Shown here piece by piece: positions 1 to 9,187 of a stretch of 42,862 nt of DNA. Source of the stretch: an uncultured Prevotella sp. (lineage in GTDB: Bacteria; Bacteroidota; Bacteroidia; Bacteroidales; Bacteroidaceae); NCBI GenBank assembly GCA_905236815.1, contig CAJOPE010000018.1, positions 1-42,862 of the forward strand, read 5' to 3'. The position numbers and the translations under genes were made by a program. Every line of letters starts with the position of its first letter. Position 1 is the stretch's first letter. The notes below the pieces were generated by a model. It made no database searches. It was not told the origin of the DNA and saw only the letters and a list, made by a program, of their open reading frames with translations.

Positions 1-183
1 AACAAAAATGCGCAATATCAATTGGGGTGGTGCTATTACTATGGTGAGGGGGTAGAAATTGATAAAAAGAAATCAAACTATTAGTATAAAAAATCTGCCG
101 ACCAGGGATATGATGCCGCCCAATTTGAGCTAGCAGACTCGTATGAGAACGGGGAAGGTTGCAAGCAAAATCAGAAACTGGCT

Positions 184-801
184 GTGAGATACTATAAAAA
201 GGCTGCCGAACAGGGTCACATGGAGGCAATATGCAACCTTGGTGTATGCTACAACAATGGTGAAGGCGTGGAACAGGATTACACTAAATCACTTCATTAT
301 ATGAAAATTGCCGCTGAGCTAGGCGACGAAATGGCTGTTCATAATATAGGTGTTTCCTATAAGAATGGTGAAGGTGTGGAGAAAGATGGTGCTAAGGCCT
401 ACGAATACTTCAAGAAAGCTGCCGATATGGGCTATATAAATTCGCTATATGAACTTGGAGAATGTTATTCGGAAGGTATTGGTGTTGAGAAAAATGAACA
501 AAAAGCCTTAGAATATTATCGTCTTGCTGCCGAAAAGGATAATTCTGATGCATTATGTGCGCTCGCCTATTGCTACTGCAAGGGTCTTGGGGTGGAAAAA
601 GACTTGGCCATGACTTTCAAATATTATCAGATGGCGGCTGAACAAGGAGACCCTGATGGACAATACAACCTTGGAAAATGCTATGAAAATGGCGAAAGTG
701 TTCCTGTAGATATGGAAAAGGCAAAATACTGGATAAAACTTGCTGCTGAGCAGGGTGACGAGGATGCTATAGAGGAAATGGAAAATACTTTCAAAGATTA
801 A
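184..801 (+). CDS. Sel1-like repeat (SLR) protein, fragment; same frame is open to position 1 except for a TAG at 82-84
   Basis: Repeated motif 'YYKKAAEQGHxEAxxxLGxCYxxGEGVEKD'; GTG start reported by the ORF track falls mid-repeat. Confidence 0.75.
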   Translation: MRYYKKAAEQGHMEAICNLGVCYNNGEGVEQDYTKSLHYMKIAAELGDEMAVHNIGVSYKNGEGVEKDGAKAYEYFKKAADMGYINSLYELGECYSEGIGVEKNEQKALEYYRLAAEKDNSDALCALAYCYCKGLGVEKDLAMTFKYYQMAAEQGDPDGQYNLGKCYENGESVPVDMEKAKYWIKLAAEQGDEDAIEEMENTFKD

Positions 802-1071
802 AACCGTATTTTCAGCTTTATAACTAACTGATATTCAACTCAGATCCCTAAAACAGGGCTCAGTCAAAAGAAAAAAAATATAACCAACAAGCCCCACATA
901 TCCGTAACTCATTGATATTCAATAAAGAATCGCGAAACGCATATGTTTGATTTCTCAAAAAGTCGACAACGCAATATACAGATAATCTAAACAGAGCCCA
1001 TTGGGTACTTGTGCCCCGATAAACACAATCGAAAATCTCACCCGAGGGCCGGGGAGAAAGCTGAAAAAGCC

Positions 1072-1108
1072 TTTTTATGAATCATTTAGCGTGGATAATT
1101 CATAAAAA
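1072..1108. terminator. AT-rich hairpin TTTTTATGAAT...ATTCATAAAAA, possible terminator
   Basis: 11-bp inverted repeat in non-coding DNA. Confidence 0.35.
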
Positions 1109-1296
1109 AAGTAAGGCGGAGTACTCTATTTTGCAGATAAAGCACTTGTAGAGGATATGAAAAAGACTCATTTTTAACGAGAAATTGAAATTGTTTCCCA
1201 GTTCGCGAACTCTATTTACAATTTCTAAAGAGGTGAACCGTGTAATAATTAATCAAAGATATTCTTCTCATTACAATTACCAAACGAGTTGCATTC

Positions 1297-1366
1297 GTAG
1301 GGGCGTAATTTATTACGTTCCTAACGCCCTTTCTGCTGTTAGGAACGTTACAAATAACGCCCCTAC
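1297..1366. repeat. Long imperfect inverted repeat (29-nt arms, 12-nt loop), REP/MITE-like
   Basis: GTAGGGGCGTAATTTATTACGTTCCTAAC versus GTTAGGAACGTTACAAATAACGCCCCTAC (26/29 complementary). Confidence 0.75.
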
Positions 1367-1480
1367 AATATGAAAATATAATAACAGCAATGATCTTTTC
1401 GAGCAACAACTACACATTCATGCTACTCCACCACCAACTTTTTCCATGTAATGAAAAATGATATTTTTTAAAAGTCTCCG

Positions 1481-1656
1481 CAATTTCAATAATTTCAATA
1501 ATTTCAACCAAAAAATGGACGTGATGATAGGTACATAAAGGTCTACTAGATAAGTATATAAATATAATTATATTTATATACTTATCTAGTAGAGTTCTGT
1601 GGTGCATTTAGTGGGTGCGTCTATTTTTGCTGAAATTATTGAAATTATTGAAATTG
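1481..1656. repeat. Nested inverted-repeat structure with a 52-bp perfect palindromic core (1542-1593)
   Basis: Outer arms CAATTTCAATAATTTCAATAATTTCAACCAAAAA (1481-1514) and its near reverse complement (1624-1656); inner TCTACTAGATAAGTATATAAATATAATTATATTTATATACTTATCTAGTAGA equals its own reverse complement. Confidence 0.85.
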
Positions 1657-1993
1657 TCGAACACACGATATTCCCTGTACTTCCTGTACTTCCCTGGAAA
1701 AAGTTGAATGGATTATACTCTTTTTCTATCATCCAATAGTTTTTTAGCTAAACCCTGATAGATGTTGAATCACCCTAAAATAACATAGCTTTTCGCCTCA
1801 AAAATTGAAAACCCAAAAAAAATTTCAATTATTTTACAATTCACTAGTACTCAATATATTGCAAAGCTAATAGTAACACTAAAAGCAAGGCGATATGGGA
1901 CAATATGGGACAGTAACGACATGTCTTCGGTATAATATATATAGCGCACCCTTTAAAACAAGCCAAATCTTCACAAAGCACAAGTCAAAACTC

Positions 1994-2097
1994 CACAACA
2001 CATCAAGTATTGCCACACAACACATAAACTTTTGCAACGCAAAACATCAACTGTTGCATCACAACACACCAACTATTGCAAAGCCTCAACCACTTGC
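1994..2097. repeat. Degenerate ~20-22 bp tandem repeat, about 5 units, core CAACACATCAACTATTGC
   Basis: Units cacaacacatcaagtattgc / cacacaacacataaacttttgc / aacgcaaaacatcaactgttgc / atcacaacacaccaactattgc / aaagcctcaaccacttgc. Confidence 0.6.
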
Positions 2098-2155
2098 AAG
2101 CTATATCTCTGCCACTAGAATGCAGCTACCACACCACTTGCTGCGACAGCAAGCA

Positions 2156-3052
2156 CTATCTCGAAAGTTCCTCCAATGCCCTGGTAGCATCAGCCTTGAT
2201 GCCTTCATCCTTGCTCTTCAAGAGCTGCCGATAGTATTTTATCGATTTCTTCTTGTCGATCTTCTCGTTGAGAAACGCAATGTTATAAGTCACAATATCA
2301 TCCGATGGATCGAGTTCGTGCACCTTCACAAAAATATCCAACGCCTCCTTCACCTTGCCTGTCTGCGAATAGATTGCCGCCTTATTGCTCAGAAAATAAA
2401 CACTCTTTGGATAATGCTGAATTACATCATCGGCAAACGCAAGCGCCACAGAGTCAAGATTCTGATTATAAAGCTGGGTGAAGTAATCCTGCAGACAGCT
2501 GCGGAACCACACTTGCCCATCGCCAGGTTTGTAGGGAATCCCATCGTTCGTCCACTTCCATTGGTTCTTGTTCACCACAGAACGGTCGAGCACCCGATGC
2601 AATTCCTTCAAGGCTTCATCGTAACGATACTGATCCAAAAGGAGATGCACCTTTCCGAAGGCCAGATCCAAGCGGTCAGGATATTTCGCAATACCCTCGT
2701 TGATCTTTGCCAGACCGAGTTTCATGCCTGTCTCAAAAACAATGGTATGCCCACCAAGATAGGCGGCTATATTACCTGTAGAATCCTGCAAAGCCAATGC
2801 TTCGCCCTCAGGCTGGATTTTAGTAAGAGAGACACCATCTACCATATGACACAACACATAATAGTTGAACCATGCGGCATACACATCACCTGTGCTTCCC
2901 TCGGCTTTCTCCCATTCAGGAATCAGCTTTGCAAGCGCAGCAGTGTCTTTTGCATCCACCAGTTTTTCATACTTCTCATAGTACTTGCTCTCACCATACG
3001 CCACATACACAACAAGCAGGCATAGCATTATCAAGATAAATCTGTTTTTCAT
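2156..3052 (-). CDS. Tetratricopeptide-repeat-like exported protein
   Basis: N-terminal hydrophobic signal MKNRFILIMLCLLVVYVAYG; TPR-like helices (ALDIFVKVHELDPSDDIVTYNIAFLNEK); promoter-like TAATTTTG (minus) at 3085-3092. Confidence 0.75.
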   Translation of the reverse strand: MKNRFILIMLCLLVVYVAYGESKYYEKYEKLVDAKDTAALAKLIPEWEKAEGSTGDVYAAWFNYYVLCHMVDGVSLTKIQPEGEALALQDSTGNIAAYLGGHTIVFETGMKLGLAKINEGIAKYPDRLDLAFGKVHLLLDQYRYDEALKELHRVLDRSVVNKNQWKWTNDGIPYKPGDGQVWFRSCLQDYFTQLYNQNLDSVALAFADDVIQHYPKSVYFLSNKAAIYSQTGKVKEALDIFVKVHELDPSDDIVTYNIAFLNEKIDKKKSIKYYRQLLKSKDEGIKADATRALEELSR

Positions 3053-3182
3053 CTGTTCTAAAAGGTTTAGTTCTTATTCATGCTGCAAAATTAGAAAATA
3101 TATCTGATACAAACAAGTTTTTCTATAAGAAATAACATAAAACGAGAAATAGATTTTTTCTACCCCTCCTATCCTGCCTCTT

Positions 3183-3725
3183 TCATTCAAGCACGAAAGA
3201 AACTCCTGCCCATACACTATGCCGCGTTAAAGTGGCCTTAACATTGACGATCTTCCCCAGCCTCACTGTGGCGATACCGCCGAAATCGAAAGATTCCTGC
3301 CGCTTCTTCACATAGAACGCATTCTCGCGATCGCCATCCTCATCAATCTTGTAGTTCTCGCCATCTGTAACACCGCTCACCACGTTGGTATATCCAACTA
3401 TTGGAGTAAGGCTGAACCGCTCAGTTATCGGCAGTTCAAAGCCTAGGTGAAAGGCAAAGGAGGTAGTTTCTTTCCACTGCTTCTCCGATTCTGAACTGCT
3501 ATGCCAGCGAGGCCAGCCCATAAAATCAACATGAAAGTGGGCATATTCGCCCGACAAACCAAATGCAGCCTGATGCAAGTTATCAAACTGTCCAACGCAA
3601 CCTACTATAACTCCGGCAGTTACGGGTGTATCCCAAAAATCTTTTTGGTATGAATTATCCGAGAATAATTGAGCATTCGCATTCAGCGATGCAAACAAGG
3701 CAAGAATAGCAATAGTCGTTTTCAT
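3183..3725 (-). CDS. Putative outer-membrane beta-barrel protein; start likely MKTTIAILALFASLNANAQ rather than the upstream ATG
   Basis: Signal peptide ending NANA|Q, alternating aromatic strands. Confidence 0.6.
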   Translation of the reverse strand: MKTTIAILALFASLNANAQLFSDNSYQKDFWDTPVTAGVIVGCVGQFDNLHQAAFGLSGEYAHFHVDFMGWPRWHSSSESEKQWKETTSFAFHLGFELPITERFSLTPIVGYTNVVSGVTDGENYKIDEDGDRENAFYVKKRQESFDFGGIATVRLGKIVNVKATLTRHSVWAGVSFVLE

Positions 3726-3902
3726 AAGCATTGAATTTTTAGTTTTCCATGCTTCAAATATATCGCATAAATTCGATTCTTTCAAACATTATTCCCTACT
3801 CGACTATGGGGAAATCCCTAAAACTGTTGCAAATATCGAACATTATGTTTATCTTTGCAATCATCAAATTGAAAATGCAAAACACCTGGAAGAACTTTGA
3901 AT

Positions 3903-4415
3903 ATGAAAAAGACACTCTATATTATCGCTATCATACCATTGGTGCTATTATCCTTCTTGCTAATAACTTTAGAAGGAGATAACCTTATTTGGTGGAGATA
4001 TAATACAGTTTTAGAAAATATCATTCCCCTTGCAATATTCATAGGAGTTTATTCAGCAACGATATGGGGCATATTCTTTCTATCGAGTAAAATTAGAGAC
4101 AAGCAGTTTCGTTTCTGCAAGAAAATGCTTTTATTTTTACCCTTACAGGCACTCCTGTTAGGGTGCTATTTCAATACCCCCTACTACATCAAAAACTATC
4201 TTTGGATGTATGGTATAGAGCACGAGAAATTGGGAGTCATGATCCTTTTTAAAGCCAATGATGTATTTCAGAATGTACATCAGCTGAAATGGCCTTATAT
4301 CTATTTTGACCAAAAGAAAGAAGCTATTATCAGACTTAGCTGGCACAAATATCTCTGGATTTATTCCTATAGAGAGGGGAAACGTCATGGGGATGATATC
4401 TATTTCAGACACTAG
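3903..4415 (+). CDS. Hypothetical membrane-anchored protein
   Basis: ATG at 3903 (track begins at an upstream TTG); three hydrophobic segments; TATCTTTG promoter-like box upstream (~3850). Confidence 0.6.
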   Translation: MKKTLYIIAIIPLVLLSFLLITLEGDNLIWWRYNTVLENIIPLAIFIGVYSATIWGIFFLSSKIRDKQFRFCKKMLLFLPLQALLLGCYFNTPYYIKNYLWMYGIEHEKLGVMILFKANDVFQNVHQLKWPYIYFDQKKEAIIRLSWHKYLWIYSYREGKRHGDDIYFRH

Positions 4416-4507
4416 TTGAATTATCTACACCTTCCACTCAATACATCTTCAATATGTCGAGCCTTGCTGCAATACAATAAAACAAAACGGGTTACGTTAT
4501 ATAGAAG

Positions 4508-6898
4508 ATGAAAAGAATATATCTGATTCTCACGATATTGCTGGCTTTCCTGCTTAACGCAAACGGCCAGACCTTCACTCTTCAGGGAAAAGTAGTCGAC
4601 CAGGACAACAACCCGGTCGAACTTGCCACTGTGGCGGTTGTCAAACAGGGCAAGGTGGCCTTTACATCCCTAAAGGGACAATATTCCATGACTCTTGAAT
4701 CGGCCGACTCTGTGGAGATTCGTTACTCGATGGTGGGCTACAAGACCAAAACGCGCGTGCTCCGTCACCCGAAGGGCAAGCAGACACTGCAGATTGTTCT
4801 CTACAGCGAGAATCTGCTTGACGAGGTGAACGTGATGGGACAGAAGAGTCAGTCGGGACAGAATCAGGAAATCAAGCTCGATGATATCAAACTGGCACCT
4901 TCTGCCAACGGCAATGGCGTGGAGGCTATCATTCAGCAGCAGGCGGGTGTTTCCACCCACAGCGAACTCTCGAGCCAGTACAATGTGCGTGGTGGCGCCT
5001 TCGACGAAAACTCGGTATACATAAATAATGTAGAGGTCTATCGCCCGTTCCTCGTAAGAAGCGGTCAGCAGGAAGGTCTCTCCATCATCAACCCTTATAT
5101 GGTGGACAAGATCGAGTTCTCAACCGGTGGATATGCTGCCAAATATGGCGACAAAATGAGTTCGGCACTCGATATTACTTATAAGACACTGAAGCCAAAA
5201 GGAAAGAAGATTGCCACCGAGGGAACCCTCTCGGCGAGTCTGCTGGGCGCTGACGCCTATTTCGGACTGGCCAGCAAGAAATTCTCATGGCTCAACTCGG
5301 TGAGATACAAGACCAACAAGTATCTGCTGGGGTCGCTCGAGACTTCGGGCGAATATCAGCCAAACTTCCTCGACTACCAGACTTATATGAGCTGGCAGGC
5401 AGGCAAGACCTGGAAGGTGGATTTCATCGGAAACATCTCGGACAATCACTATAATTTCATTCCGAAAAACCGTGAAACCAGCTTCGGAACACTCGACAAC
5501 GTGAAGAACTTCACCGTGTATTTCGACGGACAGGAGAAAGACCGGTTCACCACATATTTCGGAACCTTCAGTCTGACCAAACAGTTCAGTCAGAAGACCA
5601 GCGTATCACTCATCGGAAGCGGCTTCTACAGCAAGGAAAAGGAAACCTACGACATACAAGGACAGTACTGGCTCGACCAGACTGAGACCTCGGAAAACCT
5701 CGGCGTGGGCACCTATTTCGAGCACACCCGCAATTATCTCACCGCCAAGGTGCTGAGTGCGAAACTTGTGCTGAAACACAAGACACAAAAGCACGAGACC
5801 GAGGCAGGAATCACCCTGAAGAAAGAGCACGTGGAGGAGAACTCACTCGAATACGAGATGCGCGACTCGGCTGGCTACAGCATTCCACATACAGGCAAGG
5901 ATCTGAACATGATTTACTCGCTCAAGGCAAAGAACACCCTGAATGCTAATCGAACAGAGGCATATTTCCAGGATGTATATCGCTTCACATCGCCTGGCGA
6001 GCATACTTTCTTCACCCTGAACTACGGTGTGCGCATGAGCCACTGGAATTTCAACAAGGAAACCATCGTGAGCCCTCGCATTTCGCTCGGCATTCGCCCA
6101 GCCTACAGCGAGAACACCACACTGCGCTTTGCTGCCGGACTCTATTATCAGGCACCTTTCTTCAAGGAACTGCGCGACACTTCTACCATCAACGGAGTTA
6201 CTTATGCCACTCTGAACCAGAAGATAAAGAGTCAACGAAGCATCCACTTCATCGCTGGATATGAATATCGTTTCAAGGCCAACGAGCGCAATTTCAAGTT
6301 TGCGGCAGAGGCTTACTACAAGGCACTTGGGAACCTGGTGCCTTACTCGGTGAACAACGTAAAGGTGGTATATTATGGCAACAACGAATGCAGCGGACAT
6401 GCTGCCGGCTTGGACTTCAAGCTCTATGGCGAATTCGTGCCAGGAGCCGACAGTTGGCTGAGCCTCTCGCTGATGAGCACTGCAATGAAACTCAACGGCA
6501 AGAGCATTCCATTGCCTACCGACCAGCGCTACTCACTCAACCTGCACTTCGTCGATTTCTTCCCAGGCACCACCAAATGGCGCATGAACTTGAACATCGC
6601 CTTCGCCGATGGTCTGCCATTCTCCACCCCACATCAGGAACTGGAGAACAACAGTTTCCGTGCCCCTGCCTACAAGCGCGTGGACCTTGGTATGAGCTAT
6701 CGTCTGCTCGACAACCACCTGCACGAGAAGAAGACTTTCCTGAAGAATGTATGGCTGGGCCTCGACTGCCTCAACCTGTTTGGCATCAGCAATGTAAACA
6801 GCTATTACTGGGTAACTGATGTTACCAATCAGCAGTATGCCGTGCCAAACTATCTCACCGGCCGACAACTCAACGCAAGAGTAATGGTTGAATTCTAG
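4508..6898 (+). CDS. TonB-dependent receptor with CarboxypepD_reg-like N-terminal domain
   Basis: 'LQGKVVDQDNNPVELATVAV' domain, plug 'SSQYNVRGGAFDENSVYINNVEVYRP', beta-barrel, C-terminal aromatic/Phe ending 'RVMVEF'. Confidence 0.92.
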   Translation: MKRIYLILTILLAFLLNANGQTFTLQGKVVDQDNNPVELATVAVVKQGKVAFTSLKGQYSMTLESADSVEIRYSMVGYKTKTRVLRHPKGKQTLQIVLYSENLLDEVNVMGQKSQSGQNQEIKLDDIKLAPSANGNGVEAIIQQQAGVSTHSELSSQYNVRGGAFDENSVYINNVEVYRPFLVRSGQQEGLSIINPYMVDKIEFSTGGYAAKYGDKMSSALDITYKTLKPKGKKIATEGTLSASLLGADAYFGLASKKFSWLNSVRYKTNKYLLGSLETSGEYQPNFLDYQTYMSWQAGKTWKVDFIGNISDNHYNFIPKNRETSFGTLDNVKNFTVYFDGQEKDRFTTYFGTFSLTKQFSQKTSVSLIGSGFYSKEKETYDIQGQYWLDQTETSENLGVGTYFEHTRNYLTAKVLSAKLVLKHKTQKHETEAGITLKKEHVEENSLEYEMRDSAGYSIPHTGKDLNMIYSLKAKNTLNANRTEAYFQDVYRFTSPGEHTFFTLNYGVRMSHWNFNKETIVSPRISLGIRPAYSENTTLRFAAGLYYQAPFFKELRDTSTINGVTYATLNQKIKSQRSIHFIAGYEYRFKANERNFKFAAEAYYKALGNLVPYSVNNVKVVYYGNNECSGHAAGLDFKLYGEFVPGADSWLSLSLMSTAMKLNGKSIPLPTDQRYSLNLHFVDFFPGTTKWRMNLNIAFADGLPFSTPHQELENNSFRAPAYKRVDLGMSYRLLDNHLHEKKTFLKNVWLGLDCLNLFGISNVNSYYWVTDVTNQQYAVPNYLTGRQLNARVMVEF

Positions 6899-6961
6899 GA
6901 ACCCCACTAAGCCTAGGACCCCACCAAGCCTCCCCGAAGGGGAGGATGTTTTAGACAAGGA

Positions 6962-7000
6962 AACAGCCCTCATTTGTAATCGCAAATGAGGGCTGTTTTT
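6962..7000. terminator. Intrinsic terminator AACAGCCCTCATTTG-TAATCG-CAAATGAGGGCTGTTTTT
   Basis: 15-bp perfect stem plus T-run. Confidence 0.85.
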
Positions 7001-7045
7001 CGTAGGTAAGGGTCCGTTTATTTCTATATCTTCTCGCCCACTCGT

Positions 7046-7147
7046 GGGAGAGATAAGAGAGAGGGTATGCCACAAGATTCAGCAGCAAAGCTAATTAGAA
7101 ATCAGCAAATAAACCTTGCTCGTGGCATACCCTCTCTTTGATCTCCC
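7046..7147. repeat. Inverted repeat gggagagataagagagagggtatgccac / gtggcataccctctctttgatctccc
   Basis: ~26-bp arms separated by ~48 nt. Confidence 0.75.
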
Positions 7148-7367
7148 CCGCAGAAATGCTGAACTAAAGCCCTTTGACACAACCAAAAGGTTGGAAAAAT
7201 AAAGGCTTTATGAATTAGCGAGGTTAGCTTCAATTCATATTTTTCAAAACCAAGCCTAAGAGGGAAGATAGATAAAATATCACACCCAAATCAGAAATAT
7301 TTCCTGGGTAACATCCTCCCTATGGAGGAGTCATAGAAGGGTATTTATAAATAAATAACTTTCCTCT

Positions 7368-7399
7368 TTTGGGATTCTCAAATATTTTTCTTAATTTTG
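7368..7399 (+). promoter_or_regulatory. Bacteroidetes sigma-ABfr-type promoter TTTG-N20-TAATTTTG
   Basis: Matches TTTG/N19-21/TAnnTTTG consensus ~50 nt upstream of the 7447 ATG. Confidence 0.65.
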
Positions 7400-7446
7400 C
7401 ATTTCGGTAAATAATAGAATATAGAAAATAAACATAATACTAAATT

Positions 7447-9021
7447 ATGAGTAAACAAGTAGAAAAGATTAAGGAGCTGGTCGCTAAGCGCGAGCAGGCT
7501 CGCCTTGGAGGTGGCCAGAAAGCCATTGATAAGCAGCACGCACGTGGCAAGTACACCGCTCGCGAGCGTATCGAAATGCTGGTTGACGAAGGCAGTTTCG
7601 AGGAGTATGATATGTTCAAACTCCATCGTTGCCACAACTTCGGCATGGAAAAGAAGCAGTATCTCGGCGATGGTGTCGTTGCTGGTTCAGCTACTATCGA
7701 CGGTCGTCTCGTTTATGTATACGCACAGGACTTCACCGTAAACGGTGGTTCACTTTCTGAGACTATGAGCCAGAAGATCTGCAAGGTGATGGATATGGCT
7801 ATGCAGAACGGTGCTCCAGTAATCGGTATGAACGACTCTGGTGGTGCTCGTATTCAGGAAGGTATCTCTGCCCTCGCTGGCTATGGTGAGATCTTCGAGC
7901 GCAACATCCTCGCTTCTGGCGTTATTCCTCAGATCTCAATGATCATGGGTCCTTGCGCTGGTGGTGCTGTTTACTCTCCAGGTTTGACCGACTTCATCCT
8001 CATGACAGAGGGTACTTCATATATGTTCCTTACAGGTCCTAAGGTTGTTAAGACTGTAACTGGTGAGGATATCGACTCTGAGCACTTAGGTGGCGCTAGC
8101 GTTCACTCTACAAAGAGTGGTGTAACAAGCTTCACTGCTAAGACTGAGGAGGAGGCTATGGAGATGATCAAGACTCTCCTCTCCTACTTGCCATCTAACA
8201 ACACAGAGGACGCACCTCGCGTAGAGTGCACCGACCCAATCGACCGCAAGGAAGACCTCTTGAACGAGATTCTCCCTGATGATCCTAACAAGGCTTACGA
8301 TATGTATAAGGTGATCACAGCTGTTACTGATAACGGCGAGTTCTTCGAGGTACAGCCTAAGTTCGCCAAGAACATCATCACAGGTTTCGCCCGCTTCAAC
8401 GGTCAGAGTGTAGGTATCGTTGCTAACCAGCCATCAGCTTATGCAGGTGTGCTCGACGTAAACGCAAGCCGCAAGGGTGCTCGTTTCGTTCGTTTCTGCG
8501 ATGCTTTCAATATTCCAATCGTTTCTTTGGTTGACGTACCAGGCTTCCTTCCAGGTACAGGTCAGGAGTACAATGCGGTAATCCTTCACGGTGCTCAGTT
8601 GCTTTACGCTTACGGCGAGGCTACAGTGCCAAAGATTACCATCAACTTGCGTAAGAGCTACGGTGGTTCTCACATCGTAATGGGTTGTAAGCAGTTGCGT
8701 TCCGACCTCAACTTCGCTTGGCCAACAGCCGAGATCGCTGTAATGGGTGCTAGTGGTGCCGTTGCTATCTTGAGCGGTAAGGCTATCAAGACTATGAAGG
8801 ACGAAGGCAAGAGCGCTGAGGAGATCAAGCAGTTCATTGCTGAGGAAGAGGAAGAGTACACAAGAACATTCGCAAATCCATATCAGGCTGCACAGTTCGG
8901 CTACATCGACGATGTAATCGAGCCACGCAATACACGTTTCCGCATCTGCCGCGGTCTTGCTCAGCTCGCTTCTAAGCGCCAGAGCATCCCTGCTAAGAAG
9001 CACGCTTGTATGCCAATGTAA
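7447..9021 (+). CDS. mmdA: Acyl-CoA carboxylase / methylmalonyl-CoA decarboxylase carboxyltransferase (alpha) subunit
   Basis: 'MNDSGGARIQEGISALAGYGEIFERN', 'MGPCAGGAVYSPGLTDFILM', 'DVPGFLPGTGQEYNAVILHGAQLLYAYGEATVPKITI' are family hallmarks. Confidence 0.93.
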   Translation: MSKQVEKIKELVAKREQARLGGGQKAIDKQHARGKYTARERIEMLVDEGSFEEYDMFKLHRCHNFGMEKKQYLGDGVVAGSATIDGRLVYVYAQDFTVNGGSLSETMSQKICKVMDMAMQNGAPVIGMNDSGGARIQEGISALAGYGEIFERNILASGVIPQISMIMGPCAGGAVYSPGLTDFILMTEGTSYMFLTGPKVVKTVTGEDIDSEHLGGASVHSTKSGVTSFTAKTEEEAMEMIKTLLSYLPSNNTEDAPRVECTDPIDRKEDLLNEILPDDPNKAYDMYKVITAVTDNGEFFEVQPKFAKNIITGFARFNGQSVGIVANQPSAYAGVLDVNASRKGARFVRFCDAFNIPIVSLVDVPGFLPGTGQEYNAVILHGAQLLYAYGEATVPKITINLRKSYGGSHIVMGCKQLRSDLNFAWPTAEIAVMGASGAVAILSGKAIKTMKDEGKSAEEIKQFIAEEEEEYTRTFANPYQAAQFGYIDDVIEPRNTRFRICRGLAQLASKRQSIPAKKHACMPM

Positions 9022-9033
9022 AAGGAGGGCGTT

Positions 9034-9183
9034 ATGGATAAGAATATATTTGCAGCTATTGCAATGGCACTCTATGAGTATGAAGGCAACAACGTACACG
9101 ACGAGGAGCCAGGCATTATCACAATTAAGAAGCGTCACACTCTTTGGAATGCAAAGATGCTGAGTTTCACTCAAAAACCATAA
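9034..9183 (+). CDS. 49-aa OadG/MmdE-like small subunit (MDKNIFAAIAMALYEYEGNNVHDEEPGIITIKKRHTLWNAKMLSFTQKP)
   Basis: Not in the ORF track; AAAGGAGGG 5 nt upstream of the ATG; lies between mmdA and the biotin carrier; resembles the C-terminal tail of Na+-decarboxylase small subunits. Confidence 0.75.
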   Translation: MDKNIFAAIAMALYEYEGNNVHDEEPGIITIKKRHTLWNAKMLSFTQKP

Positions 9184-9187
9184 GACA

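Noticed and set aside
1185-1607. Three small ORFs (1185-1373 +, 1212-1409 -, 1410-1607 -)
   Set aside because: They read through inverted repeats; the similar peptides on both strands are an artefact of symmetry
1895-3025. 376-aa plus-strand ORF
   Set aside because: Antisense to the 298-aa TPR-like protein with signal peptide and promoter; the plus translation is low-complexity and domain-free
5843-7075. Minus-strand and +1 ORFs inside/after the TonB receptor (5843-6400, 6388-6819, 6533-7075)
   Set aside because: Overlap a well-supported 796-aa receptor frame
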